Translations under genes and position numbers: made by a program | Shown here: in pieces, positions 1 through 11,559 of the stretch | How positions within the stretch are numbered: position 1 is the first letter of the stretch | Layout of the letters: each line of letters begins with the position of its first letter | The notes under the pieces: generated by a model | The model's database searches: none | What the model was told of the DNA's origin: nothing | What the model saw: only the letters and a program-made list of their open reading frames with translations | Assembly (NCBI GenBank): GCA_009823505.1 | Contig: VZQC01006700.1 | Location: 116,124-180,123, forward strand | Length of the DNA: 64,000 bases | Source of the DNA: Rhizomys pruinosus | Lineage: Eukaryota; Chordata; Mammalia; Rodentia; Spalacidae | Reading direction: 5' to 3'

Positions 1-2547
1 CACTGGTTTCAGTCAGTTCTTTGATGCAGTCCTTGGACAAAAGCTCAAGGGGCATGCACAGGAAATACAACTAGGTAATTGGGACTAGCATCCACAGATG
101 AGGGGATACCATTCAACATTTGCTTTTCTGGGACTGTGTTACTTCACTCTGCATGTTGTCCTCTAGCTCCGGCCATTGTCCTGCAAAGCTCTTGATGTTT
201 GTCTTTTCTTTACTGCTGCATAGACTCTCCATTGTGGAGATGTACCGTAGATTCACATTTTCTCTATCCCACTCAATCAGTTGAGGGGCATTTGGGTTGG
301 TTCCAGCTCCTTTGCTATGGTGAAGAGAGCTGAACTAAACATGTGCCATCGCTATAGTATCTCTGTGGTGGGGTGAGTCAAGTTGTTTTGTTTTTTTTGA
401 GGGGTACATGCGCAGGAGTGGTATGGGCTGGGTCGGGTGGCGAGTTCATTCCGAGTCTTCCAAGGTTCTCTACTGATTTCCATAGTGGCTCTATGAGTTT
501 ACATTCCCATCTGCAGTGGATGAGTGTTCCACATATCCTCTCCCACAACCTCTCCAGAATGGTTTTTGTTTTCTTGATCCCCCTAAAAAAGCAGTCTTAT
601 TGGAGTAAGTTGATATGTTAAAGTGGTTTTCATTTGCCATTCCTTAATGATTAGTGATGTTGAACACTTCTTAAGGTGTTTTCCTCGAACCAATCTATTC
701 CTCATGGTGGAAGTCTCTGTTCAGTTCTTTTTGCTCCATCTATTGAGTAGGTATTTTTTGTTTCTTTCTTCTTTGTTTTTTTGAAGTAGTTAATAATTTC
801 TGGAAATCAATGCTTTTGTCAGATTTTATTGCAGTGACAAGGTTTCCTCCCACTCTGTGGGATTTCTCTTCAATTCTTGATTGTTTCTTTTGAAGAACAG
901 AAGCTATTTGAGTTTAATGAGGTCCCTTCTGTCAATTGTCGACCTTAATTTCTTGCACAGCTGCTGTCTGGATTTAGGAAGTCTTTTTCATACGCCTATG
1001 TCTTTTGTAGGCTGCTGCCAATTTTTCTTCTAATCGGCCTTCATTAGTTTGTGGGGTTTAACATTGAGGTTTTGATCCATCTGGAGTTAACTTTGTTGTA
1101 CAGGGCGAGAGGTCGGGTTTAATTTCATTCTTTATCCAAGTGGCGATCCAGTTTTGGCCAACACCACTTGCTGAGATGCTTCTTTTCTCCATTGTGGGTT
1201 CTTGGCCCCTGGTCAACAATATGAGACGGCTGAAATTGTATGTGAATCAGGTTTGATCTTTGGTTTTTTCCATTGGTCAACAGGTCTGTCTTTTTGCCAA
1301 TACCAGGCTGTTTTTATGGCTATAGCCTTGTAGTATAGTTTTGAAGTCTGGCATAAGAGATCCCCCCTATGCAGCTCTTTTCACTCGGGTTTTTTTTTTT
1401 TTTTTTTTTTTGTTTTGTTTTTCCCAAATGAATGACGAAGGACTTTTTTTCCCAAAGCCTGTGAAGAAAACTCTGGGGATTTTTGATTGGATTGCATTAA
1501 ATATCAAAGTTTTTCAGTAAGAGTGGACATTTTTTACAATGTATTTTCCCCAATCCATGAGCATGGGAGGTTTATTTTTTCCATCATTTCTGATGTTTTC
1601 TTCAATTTCTTTCTTAAACGTTTAAAATTTTTGTTGTAGAGATCTTCGGTTGTACTTTGGTTAGGTTTTGTTTCCTAGGTTTTTATTGTTTTTGAGGCTA
1701 TTGTGAAGTGGGAAGGTCTCTTTGAAATTCCTTGGTCTCCAGTTGCTTGTTCTTGGTGTAAAGAAAGGCCATTGAATTTTTTTTTTTAGGGTAATTTTGT
1801 ATCCTACCACTTTGCTGAGTTTGGATTAATCATTTCTAGGAAGTTTTCTGTGGAGTTTTTAGTGTCACTTAAGTAAACAATCATGATATGTTAGCAAATG
1901 GGATAGCTTGACTTCCTCTTTCCAATTAGTACTCCTTTAATTTCCTATTCTTGCCTTATTGGATCCTAGCAAGTGTTTCAGCACTATACTGAAGAAGGAG
2001 TGGTGACAGGGGCAGCCTTACTGAGCTTCCTAACCTTTAAAGGGATGTTTCTGTCATTTCCCCATTTTGGATGCATATTGGCTGTGGGTTTTCCTGTATA
2101 TAGCTTTGATTAAATTGAGGAAAGATCCCTCCAATCCATTTCCTTCTATGGACTTTTAAGCATGAAGGGTGCTGGATTCTGTCAAAGGGCGTTCAGGATC
2201 AATTGAGATGTGGTGTGGTTTTTGTCTTTCAATTCATTGTATGTGTTTGATGATGTTTATTGAATTTTGTATGTTTAAACATCCCTGCATCTATGGAATA
2301 AAACCAACTGTGGTCATTGATTTTGATTTGGGTTTGTATGTGATTTGCTAGTATCATGTTTAGAATTTTTGGCATCTGTGTTCATGAGGGGAATGGGTTC
2401 CATATACTTTTCCTTTTTGAGTTGTATCTTTGCTGGTTTTGGTATTATAGTGATGTGCTTCATAGACGGAATTTGGGCGAATTCCCTCTGATTGTATCTT
2501 CTGAACAGTTTGAGTATAATGGTTGTAGGTCTTTTTGTTTTTTAAAT

Positions 2548-2590
<43 letters not shown>

Positions 2591-5412
2591 TCTTTTTTTC
2601 AGTTTGGAGTTTTCTTATTTCATCTTCAATTCCTTCATAGTATTTATGGGTCTGTGTTTAAGCTGTTGATCTATCTTGGTTCAGCTTTGGTGAATCCAAG
2701 GTTCAGAAATATTTCCGGTTTTCTTCTAGGTTTTCAAATTGGTAGAGTATAGGTTTTTTTGAAGTATTCCTTTGATTTTCTGGATCTTTTTCCTTGTCTG
2801 TTATGATATTTACCCTTTATCATGGTTTGTATTGATTTGGAATTGTTTTGGTTAACTGGGCTAGTTAGGTCTGTCTATCTTGTTTATTCTGTTAAAGAAC
2901 CAAACTTTGATTCCTTGATTTTTTTTGTAGTATGTTTTCTTTGGTTCTATTTCATTGATTTCTGCCTCTGATTATTGTTATTCTTCCTGTCTGTTGCATT
3001 TAAGGGTTCATCTGTTGTTACCTCTCAAATGCTTTTAGCTGGTAGTGTTTAGATTCATTCATGTTATTGTGTGCTTTTCTGTTTTTTCCTAATGTGGTCA
3101 GGCTATAACTTCCCTCTTAGGACAGATTTTAAGGTATCCCAATAGGGTTTGTTGTGTGTTTGTATTTGTCATTGTCATTCAGTTTCCAGGAATGCTTTTA
3201 TATTTCTTTTTTTATCTCTTCCTTGACCCATTCATTATTCAAGAGTGTGTTTGTTTATTTTCATGTGTTTTATTGTAGGCAGTAAGGCTTATACTAGTGT
3301 TGGTGTTGAGCTTATTGCACTGTGACCTGATGAGAATGCCAATGAAATTTTGATCCAATCTTTTTGTCTTTGTGGAGGTTTTCTTTGTGGTCCAGCTCTG
3401 TGGTTGCGATTTTTGGAGAATGTTCCGTGTGGTGCTGAGTAAAAGTGTTATTCTCTGGTATTAGGGCAGAATATGTCGGTAGAGGTCTATGGGTCCAATT
3501 TGGTGTATCATTGTTCAGTTCAGATGTGGTCTCTGTTTATTCTTGTCCTGTTGACCTGTTCCAAGGACTCAGTGGGGTATTGAAATCCCCTCCTATGAGT
3601 GTACTGGGGTTAGTGTGTGAGTTTCGTGGTCCTGAGAATTGTCTTTATACAAGTTGGTGCACCAGAGTTTGGGGTATATATAGTCATAATTGTGAAATCT
3701 TCTTGAATGAATTATTCTTTGTAAAATGTAATGGCCCTTCTTTGTCTTCATGATTGTCTTCACTTTGAAGTAATTTTGTCTATTTACAATAGCAACCTGC
3801 TTTTTTTTCACTCATTTGCTTGGAATATTTTTTTCAATCTTTTTCACTTTAAGGTGGTGCCTGTCCTTGAAGGTAGAATGTGTTTCTTGTAGACATCATA
3901 TTAGATGGGTTTGGGTTTTTTTCCTAATCCAATCTCCCGGACTATGTCTTTTGATTGGGGAAATTTTTGTCCATTAATATTTAAGGGTTATGACTGATAA
4001 GGTTTGGTGTTGCTTCTTTTGCCTTATTATCCACTCGTGGTTTTGGTTTAGGTTTCTATTCTGAGTTATGTTTATTGTTTTCTTTTCTAAGTGTCTTGGG
4101 GTTTGGTTGCTTCTTTCTTCTGTTCCTTGAATCACTTCAAGTATTTTTCTGAAGATTTGGTTTTCTGGACATGTATTCTTTCAACTTTGTTTTTTGTATG
4201 GAAGGTTTTTCTCTCTCCTTCAACTATAATTGCATTTTTGCTGGGTATATGTCCTGGGTTGGCATCTATGTTCCTTTAACACTGGGAATGCTTTGTTTCA
4301 CATTCTTCTTGCTTTCACAGTTTTTGCAATTTGAGAAGTCCGTTGTTATGCTGATAGGTTTCCCCTTATAGGTCAATTATTTTTTCTCCTCTGGTTTTAG
4401 GATTTTGTCTTTGTTTTGGGTGTCTAGGATTTTAAACTGATATGCTATGGAGAATTTCTTTTCTGACCTTGTCTGTTTGGAGTTCTATAGCCTTCTTGTA
4501 TTTGTATTGGTTTGTCCTTTTGTACTTTGGGGGAAGTTTTTTCATCTATTATTCTGTTTAGATCTGATTCAACACCATTCTCTTGGGATCTTCTCCTTCA
4601 TCTATCTATGATGCAGAGGTTTTTCTTTTTCATAGTGGTCCACAGTTCCTGGTTGTTTTCCACTTTTGTGTTTTTTAAAGATGTTTTCATAATTTTTCCT
4701 TGAGGTTTTTTAATTTGTTCTGTGTTATCGTCAGGACTGATATTCTTGTTCTGCTTCCTCCATTATGCTTCTGAGGCTTTTTCCATTCCTTTCCTCTTGA
4801 TTGGATGAGTGTTTGTTTCTTTTTCCATTTCCTCTTTCTGATTCTCTTTAGTATTTCTACTTCTTTTTGGAGCTTCTTCACTCTTCCCTGTGCTCTTTGC
4901 TACCCCCTCCCTGTTCGGTTTCCTTATCTTTTTCAGCATGGGATCTTTTCAAGTGTTTCTACTTTCTTCTTGGAGTTTGTCATTCTTCTCTCTAAGGATC
5001 TTTTCTTGAGTTCTTTTCATTCTCTTTTCTCAGTTTTTTTTTTTTTTTTTTTTTTTTTTTTGATTTGTTCTTTATAATGTAGTTTTTTATGTTCCCAATT
5101 GTGTTTTCTGATATCTGTGTCCTAAGCCATCCCCAAGGGGATCCCACCGTAGGAATCTCCCATATGAGGTTTGGCCAGAGCTTGGTTTGGCGGGATTAAC
5201 CTGCCTTTTCCCGTGTTGATTCTTCTTCCTGTTCCTGGTATGGGCTTTTCCTTGCCTGTAATTCCAATGTGAGTTCCTAAATGCCTCTTCACTGTTTTGA
5301 TGGTTTGGCTTTGCTTGTCTCTTCAGATGCTTCTTAATCCCAGTTGGTGGGAGTGGGGGGGGGAAGGGGTGGGGTTACTACTTGTGCTTCTGCTGGTCTC
5401 AGGACATCTCCT
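1..5412 (-). mobile_element. LINE-1 copy 1, near full length, degenerate
   Basis: Read on the minus strand this is an L1 running 3' to 5' across the plus strand. Positions 1-170 resemble the L1 3'UTR seen again near 27.6 and 53.2 kb. The end of ORF2 is near 200-330, followed by the reverse-transcriptase and endonuclease regions. ORF1 lies at about 4.09-4.89 kb and a GC-richer 5'UTR at about 5.07-5.41 kb. Both ORFs are broken by many stops and indels, so it is inactive. Homopolymer T runs sit inside the element at about 1390-1411, 2551-2589 and 5033-5061; they are A runs in the L1 sense strand. The window starts inside the 3'UTR, so the true 3' end is outside. Confidence 0.9.
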
Positions 5413-7090
5413 ATCTTCTTTATCTTTTCAAAGAACATTGGATTCATTGATTCTTTGTATTGTTCTCTTTGTTTCTATTTCATTGGTTTCCCTTCTGGTT
5501 ATTTCTTCCTGTCTGTTGGGTTTGGATTAATTTGTTGTTTTTGCTCAGTGTTTTAAAGTTGGTGTGTTAGGTTCATGTTTTGTGGCTCCTTTTCTGTTTT
5601 CTTAATGTATGCTCTTAGGGCTATAAATTTCCCTCTTAGGAATCTTTTTAAAGTGTCCCATAGTTTTTTTTTTTTTTTTTTTTTTGTTGTTGTTGTTGTT
5701 GTTTTGTTGTTTTTGTCCTTTTTCCTTTTAGTGCTAGGAATACTTTTAATTTCTTTTTATTTTTCCTTTGACCTTTGTTATTCAGAAGTGTGTTTCTTAG
5801 TTTCCATGAGTCCTTGTAAATAGTAGGCACTTTGTTGATATTAAGCTTTTATTTCACTGTGGTCGATAGACTGAATGGCCATTATTTCAGTTTTCTTTTT
5901 TTTTTTTTTTTTTTGTTCATTGAGGTTTGCTATGTATTTCAGTATATGGTCAATTCGGGAGAATGTTCCATGGGGTGCTGAGTATAAAGTATATTCTTGG
6001 GGCTAGAGAGATGGCTCAGCAGTTAAGTGCACCGCTGACTGCTCTTGCAGAAGACCTGTGTTCGGTTTTCAGCACCCACATGGTGGTTAAGAACCATCTT
6101 TAAACTGGGCATGGTGTCACACACTTGTAATCCTAGGAGAGGGAGAGGCAGAGGCAGGCAGGTCTCTGTGATTTTAAGGCCAGCCTCGTCTACAAAGTGA
6201 GTTTCAGGCCAGCTGGGGTTATAGGGAGACTATTTCTCATAAAAAAGTATATTCTTTGGTGTTTGGGTAGATGTCTGTTGGGTTCATTTGGTATATTGTA
6301 TTGTTAAGTTCAGTTGTCTCTCTGTTAATTCTTCCTCCAATTGACCTGTCCAATGTGCTCAGTGGGGTATTAATGTCTCCCACTATTAGTGTGCTGGGAT
6401 TAATTTGTGCCTTGAAGTCCCGCAGAATTTTATTTATGAAGTTTTGTTTCACCAGAGCTTGGTGCATATATATTTCTGATTGTGAAATCTTCATTGTTAA
6501 TTGTTCCTTTAATAAGGTGTAGTGACCCTCTTCATCTCTTCTGATTAGTTTTAATTTGAGGTCTATTTTGTCTGATATTACAATAGCTTTTTGGTACTAT
6601 TTCATTGGAATACTTTTTTCATCTTTTCACATTAAGATGAAGCCTGTCCTTGAAGGTGAGATGGGTTTCTTTGTAGACAACCAAAGGACAGATTCAACTT
6701 CTTAATCCATTCTCCCAGTCTGTGTCTCTTGATTGGAGAGTGTATACTATTAATAGTTAAGGTTATTATTGAGAAATGTATATTTCTTCCCTGTAATTTA
6801 GTTTCTGTCTGCATTTTTGGTCTAAGTTTGTATTTCTAAGGTTATACATTCATTAATTACTTTCTTTTGGTGCTTGGGAACAGTTGTCCCTTTCCTCTGT
6901 CCTTTGAATTGCTTGGAGTATTTTCTGAAGTGTTGGTTTTCTGTACATTTATTCTTTCATTTTGTTTATGTCATTGAATATTTTTCTTTTTCCTTAAACT
7001 GTAATTGACATTTTTGCTAGGTTAAGTAACTTGGACTGGCATCTATAGTCATTTAGAACTGGGAATACTTGTATTTTCATCTGCTTATCA
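5413..7090 (-). mobile_element. LINE-1 copy 2, ORF2 5' half to ORF1 C-terminus
   Basis: A second minus-strand L1 begins abruptly inside ORF2, where the sequence matches 37.82-37.93 kb of L1 copy 7. It continues through the endonuclease region into the C-terminal part of ORF1 near 6.85-7.08 kb. It abuts the 5'UTR of copy 1, so the two are separate insertions or a rearranged pair. It has T-rich expansions at about 5664-5685 and 5897-5914. A B2-B1 chimeric SINE interrupts it at 5999-6243. No open ORF remains. Confidence 0.85.
5999..6243 (+). mobile_element. Chimeric B2-B1 SINE with target-site duplication
   Basis: The first ~105 bp is a B2 head with the tRNA-like pol III promoter (GGGGCTAGAGAGATGGCTCA start). 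Near 6104 it passes without an A-tail into a complete B1 body (CTGGGCATGGTG... to GGGAGAC). One 13-bp target-site duplication, AAAGTATATTCTT, flanks the whole unit at 5986-5998 and 6244-6256. It therefore appears to have inserted as one piece. It lies inside L1 copy 2. Confidence 0.85.
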
Positions 7091-7736
7091 ATTTTATTTA
7101 GTTTCTAATATTTTTAGCAATATAATTCAGAATTCTTAAACTGAGAGCAGCATTAATTGACTCAGTTTCTTTCAGATTCTCATTGAATGCCATCAAATCT
7201 GGTTTTTATCTGTCTTGCAAGTGTCTTTTCTGTGTGCTAACTCATTTTCAGGAGGCAAAGTGGTCAAAATTCTTCCATATTTGGCAATCTTGGGAAGGAT
7301 GAGTACTTCACTTCAGAATATCTGGGAAAATTTTATGAAGGGATTTGTTTCACATCCACAAGTGTAAAATAGGTAAAGTGAGAAAAAGATTAAAGTAATT
7401 TGATTGGTCAAGCTTAGAGCATCATCCATTTCTGAAGTTGAAGAATGATGTCATGTGAAGAGAGAGTGGATTCCCTGAAATAAAGAGACATTGATGTTAG
7501 AAACAGTAAGCAGGCAAAAGTACCTGTTTTTCATAGGCTCAGATGTGCAACAAATAAAAGAGTTGATTGATAATGTTTTCATAAATATAAAGCCTGGCCT
7601 GAAAAACGTAGTGCCCTGTGTTCCTGTGCCAAGTCTAAAGCATGGAAGGGAAAAAATGACCAGAGAATATTACCCAGAATCATCACTTGGATTCCAAAAT
7701 AATCTGGAAAATTTATGGACTAAGTTGTAAAATATT
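7091..7736. other. No recognisable gene or repeat
   Basis: AT-rich sequence between L1 copy 2 and a SINE cluster. A 79-codon open frame at 7491-7730 has no recognised domain, and nothing supports it as a gene. Confidence 0.5.
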
Positions 7737-7954
7737 GGGGCCTGGGCAATTGGGTCACTCAGTAAAGCACTAGCTTTGCAAACATATGTGTGCTGGATTG
7801 GATCCCTTTCCTTCATGTAGTCACTGTGTGGAGCTGATTGTCCTGGCAGTGTCAACACTGGGATGCAGAAATAGGAGAATCCCCCAAGTTGCTGGCTAAC
7901 CAGTCTAGTTTAATCAGAGGACTCAAGGTGCAGTGAGAGATCCTGCTTAAAAAT
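7737..7954 (+). mobile_element. B4 SINE (ID-B1 type), diverged
   Basis: An ID-like head (GGCCTGGGCAATTGGGTCAC, then AAAGCACTAGCTTTGCAAAC) is followed by a B1-like second half ending AGTGAGAGATCCTGC. This is the layout of rodent B4. It is old and without a clear duplication. Confidence 0.65.
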
Positions 7955-8165
7955 TAGGAGAGATGGCTTAGTAGTTAATTGTACTGACCTCTCTCATAGA
8001 GGACTTGGGTTCCTTCCCAATACCAACATGGCAGCTAACAACCATCTATAACTGCAGTTCAAGGGGATCCAACACCCTCTTCTACCCTCTTTGGGCATTG
8101 GATAGCATGGGTGTTCTTATATGTACACATAAAATGAAAATAATAAATAAAATAGTTTAAAAATA
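7955..8165 (+). mobile_element. B2 SINE, diverged
   Basis: The B2 head (GGAGAGATGGCTTAGTAGTT) and middle (CCAACATGGCAGCTAACAAC) are followed by the CCAACACCCTCTTCT block and an ATAAAATGAAAATAATAAAT tail. Confidence 0.75.
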
Positions 8166-8335
8166 ATTTGGGAAGCAGTTGAGTAATACATCTGACTTTG
8201 ACTTCTAGCATCCACATGCTCATACACACAGGTACACTGCTGCAAGCTCACAGATGTACATACAAATAGACACACCACACACACACACAGACCCATACAC
8301 ACACAGACACACACACACCCCAAAACCCACAAAAA
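8166..8335 (+). repeat. SINE-derived tail with imperfect CA repeat
   Basis: The segment TTTGACTTCTAGCATCCACA leads into an imperfect (CA)n tract at about 8265-8320. This resembles the CA-rich 3' end of B4-type SINEs. Confidence 0.5.
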
Positions 8336-9678
8336 TTATCTGATACAGTGTTGTACTCTTCTTCACATTTCAGAAATTGGAGTTTTAATCTGATAGAGAG
8401 TAGAAATTCAAGTTTTATATATTACTTGTGTCAAGAAGCCTTCTGTTCCTTCCAGAGTCAGTCTGACTTCTCCAATGTTATGTACTCTAAGAATGAATCA
8501 GAGATTTCCTGCAAATTGCTGCTTCTGACTAATTTTCCTAATCATTACATTTGTATTTTATTAGCACAGTTTGCATTTTATATTTCATAGACCAGATAAT
8601 TACATAGTCACATGTGATGGAATATGGTGGTTGAAGAACTTTCTTATCCATATATACCACCACTTCATATAAACCCTCTCTAACAGACAATCTGGTTTAG
8701 TTAGTGACCCATGAAGCATCTATTACTGTTCAGAGCAGAGACTACTGGAGAAGTAGAAGAACCCATTGAACTTTTAAAGGAATACAGGATAGGTCATAAC
8801 AGACCACTGAGTTTACCAGTGTCTGAGCTTTTATTTTGACAATGAAATTTGTTCTCAGAGCAGCCAGGGCACATTAACCCTTCTTTATGGGCCACATTAT
8901 TACTTTAAATTGCCACATAAAGACCTGGTTTTCTTGCCTTTTCCCCAGTGATGTTTGAATTTTATCTGCTTTTTTCCCATGCAGTAAAACTTTAAGAGAA
9001 GAGTAAATATTTCTTTTTCCAAAATGAGGGCTGCAGATTTCTGGAATCTAAATGATCCAGAGGAAAATCAATCATTCCAATTTAGATTTAACAAGAACCA
9101 TCTTTATTGCCTATCGATTTCCATCTCCCCAATAAACTGCACATTGAGAAGTTATATCGGACTCCAACAGGGTCCTATCATTGCTGGTTTCATGAGATTC
9201 TGGGGAAATCTATACAGCACAATTTTCAAAAATTATGTAACATGCCAGGAAGTTTTTTTCAGCTTGATGGTCACCGTCTTTATTTGCATGTCCTATGCCT
9301 CTCCTCTGTGGATCTGGCCTCCAAACTTCCTGACCCATACTGGTACATAGTAATACCATATTTATTTCTCAGAGCATAGATTTCTGCCAGCTAGATAGGA
9401 TCCTTTAATGTTAGGCTTAAAGATAGCCTGGATCTCAAAGAACACAAAGGTCTCAATGTTTTTCTAAAGGTACTAAGTAGCATTACTTCTCTGTTTGTAT
9501 TCTTCTAAACCATAGATTAATATGCACACCAATGAGACCCATTACTAATCCCAAATATCACCCATGAGTCACAGCTTCTTTTCTGATAAGCTGTAATCCA
9601 TTTATCTATTATATATTGGCATATCTATCTGGTTATTAACCTACTTCTCCATAGAATGAAAACAAAGTCTTTGACTTC
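8336..9678. other. Unannotated intergenic DNA
   Basis: About 1.3 kb without a recognised repeat. Two overlapping frames of 90 and 108 codons at 9024-9379 have no recognised motif and overlap each other out of phase, which argues against coding. Confidence 0.5.
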
Positions 9679-9825
9679 TCACTGGGTGTGGTGGCATATA
9701 CCTTTAATCCCAGCATTTGGGAGGCAGAATCAGGCAGGTCTCAATGAGTTCAAGGCCAGCCTGATCTACAGAGTGAGTTCCAGGTCAGTTGGAGCAACAG
9801 GGAATCCCTGTCTCAAAAAGAGCCC
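9679..9825 (+). mobile_element. B1 SINE
   Basis: A typical B1: CTGGGTGTGGTGGCATATAC, CTTTAATCCCAGCATTTGGG, GTTCAAGGCCAGCCTGATCT and CCCTGTCTCAAAAAG, with a short A-rich tail. Confidence 0.9.
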
Positions 9826-9954
9826 CCCAAAAGATGTCAACACAATGACAGATAGGTTACATTTAACACATTAAATTAGAGATTATGAAGACAGTGCAGA
9901 ACTGAAGAGTGCTCCCATAAAGATAGTAAGTGATGTGAAAACTTAAAAACTTGT

Positions 9955-10021
9955 GAACTCCTAAACATATTTTGGAACTAACATACAGTTTATTTACAGA
10001 GGTCATAATTGGTATATATGT

Positions 10022-10099
<78 letters not shown>

Positions 10100-10375
10100 T
10101 ATTTTGAAACAATACAAATGGGAGGGAACAACAACGACAAAAGGACTGGGTCAAAGAACTGACTGAAACAGTAAACTTCTGCCCAAAACAGTAAACCTCT
10201 GCAGAAAAAAAAAAAACAACTTTAAAAAGACTGAGAAAAAGTCATGGATTGCAGAATGCATGAACTGGGGTGGGGGATATGGAAAGGGAAATATCTCTAA
10301 ATTAGACTGCAAAATGATGTATGAAATACAAAAAATATTTTATAAAAATAAATTGTTTTAAGTATAAAAAATAAA
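9955..10375 (+). mobile_element. LINE-1 3'UTR fragment, plus strand
   Basis: It shares with 20.85-21.40 kb the blocks GGGTCAAAGAACTGACTGAA, CAGTAAACTTCTGCC and GCAGAATGCATGAACTGG. A purine-rich GGGGTGGGGG tract and an ATGTATGAAAT...AAATAAA end follow. It is a 5'-truncated L1 3'UTR and contains the CA/TA microsatellite. Confidence 0.75.
10022..10097 (+). repeat. Compound (AC)n(AT)n microsatellite
   Basis: About 22 AC units run directly into about 15 AT units. It sits inside the L1 3'UTR fragment. Confidence 0.98.
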
Positions 10376-10446
10376 GAAATAAAAAGGCTTTTTCCAACTA
10401 ATTTCCTGCTCTTTTCTGGGTTCTAGGTCATCTTTTTAGCATTTTA

Positions 10447-10662
10447 GTTATTATTTTTATTTTATATGTACTAGGGTATTGTTTGCGTGTAGGTAGGTTC
10501 GCCCATGTTGTGCATTGCTCATGGATGTCAGAAGAGAGTGAGTTTTCTCCTGGAAATAGAATCAACAGTGGTTGTTAGCCACCATATAGTTGCTGGCAAT
10601 TGAACTTGGGTCCTCTGCAAGTGTAGTCAGTGCTCTTAACCACTGAGCCATCTCCCCAGCCC
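10447..10662 (-). mobile_element. B2 SINE
   Basis: On the minus strand it has the B2 start (GGGGCTGGGGAGATGGCTCA), the GACCCAAGTTCAATTGCCAG box-B area and an A-rich tail at the left (TATTTTTATTTTATATGTAC). Confidence 0.85.
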
Positions 10663-11300
10663 CTATAGCTCGATCTTGTTTGCCACTTTAAGTTGGTTTT
10701 CTCATCCTTGCTCTTTGCCTTGTGGACTTCAAATAGAAACACTAGTTGTACAGCTCTCACAAATATCTAAGGAAAATCCTTACATAAATATCTATCTTTC
10801 CATAACCTTCATATTTATTATCAACTTCTCATATTACCTGATCTATCTGTCTATCTATTTCTCCTGACTAATATGGTTACTATATGCCAGAAATCAAAGA
10901 AGTCACCTTTATCTCCATTGAATTCAGCACTACTACATGTTTGTTGTAAGTATCTCTACATTTCAGGAGATTCAAAACCACGTCTGCTCAATTCTGAAAT
11001 CTGGTCTCTGTTTCTTCTGTATAGTCCTCTGAACTGTGTAATCTTTCCTCAAATATTTATAAAATAGAACATCTGTATGAAATTATATTAACGTGTTCTA
11101 CTTGCTCCTCCCAAAGCATTTTGCCTATTAGAGCACCCAGAAAATTTTGATGGAAAACAAAATACAAACAGTAGAATGCTTCTTTTCACTTAAGTCCATC
11201 TCCAATATGAGCTCTGAGAACCTGGAAACTTTGTACTGAGGCACTAACTTTAACAATATTTTGGGTGGCTAGACCTGCATTTCTACTCTTTAAGAACTCC
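10663..11300. other. Unannotated intergenic DNA
   Basis: No gene or clear repeat seen. It is AT-rich with short CTAT runs near 10845. Confidence 0.5.
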
Positions 11301-11304
11301 CTTG

Positions 11305-11450
11305 ACTGAACATCCAGGGGTAGCACATGTGTGTAATCCCGGCACTCCACTCTGGAGGTTGAGGTAGGAGGATCAGAACAGCAAAGCCATCTTCAGCTAC
11401 ATAGAATTTTCTAGGCCAGCATGGGATACCTGAAACCCCAACTTATGGAA
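11305..11450 (+). mobile_element. B1-related SINE, highly diverged
   Basis: It keeps GTGTGTAATCCCGGCACTCC, GAGGTAGGAGGATCAGAACA and TAGGCCAGCATGGGATACCT in B1 order but with many changes. It may be an old B1 or proto-B1. Confidence 0.55.
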
Positions 11451-11559
11451 AAAAATGAAAAAAGACAAAATCTTCATTGCCTGTAAAAAGTACGAGCCTC
11501 AAATAAATAAGTCCATTATTTAGACTTTATCGTGACTTTTTTGTGAAATTTTATAGGAC

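Noticed and set aside
2356..2640. Plus-strand frames rich in F/L in L1 regions (for example 2356-2640, 4805-5077, 33510-33716, 37440-37646)
   Set aside because: They are antisense translations of L1 or of T runs.
8117..8332. Val/Cys-rich 71-codon frame
   Set aside because: Translation of a CA repeat.
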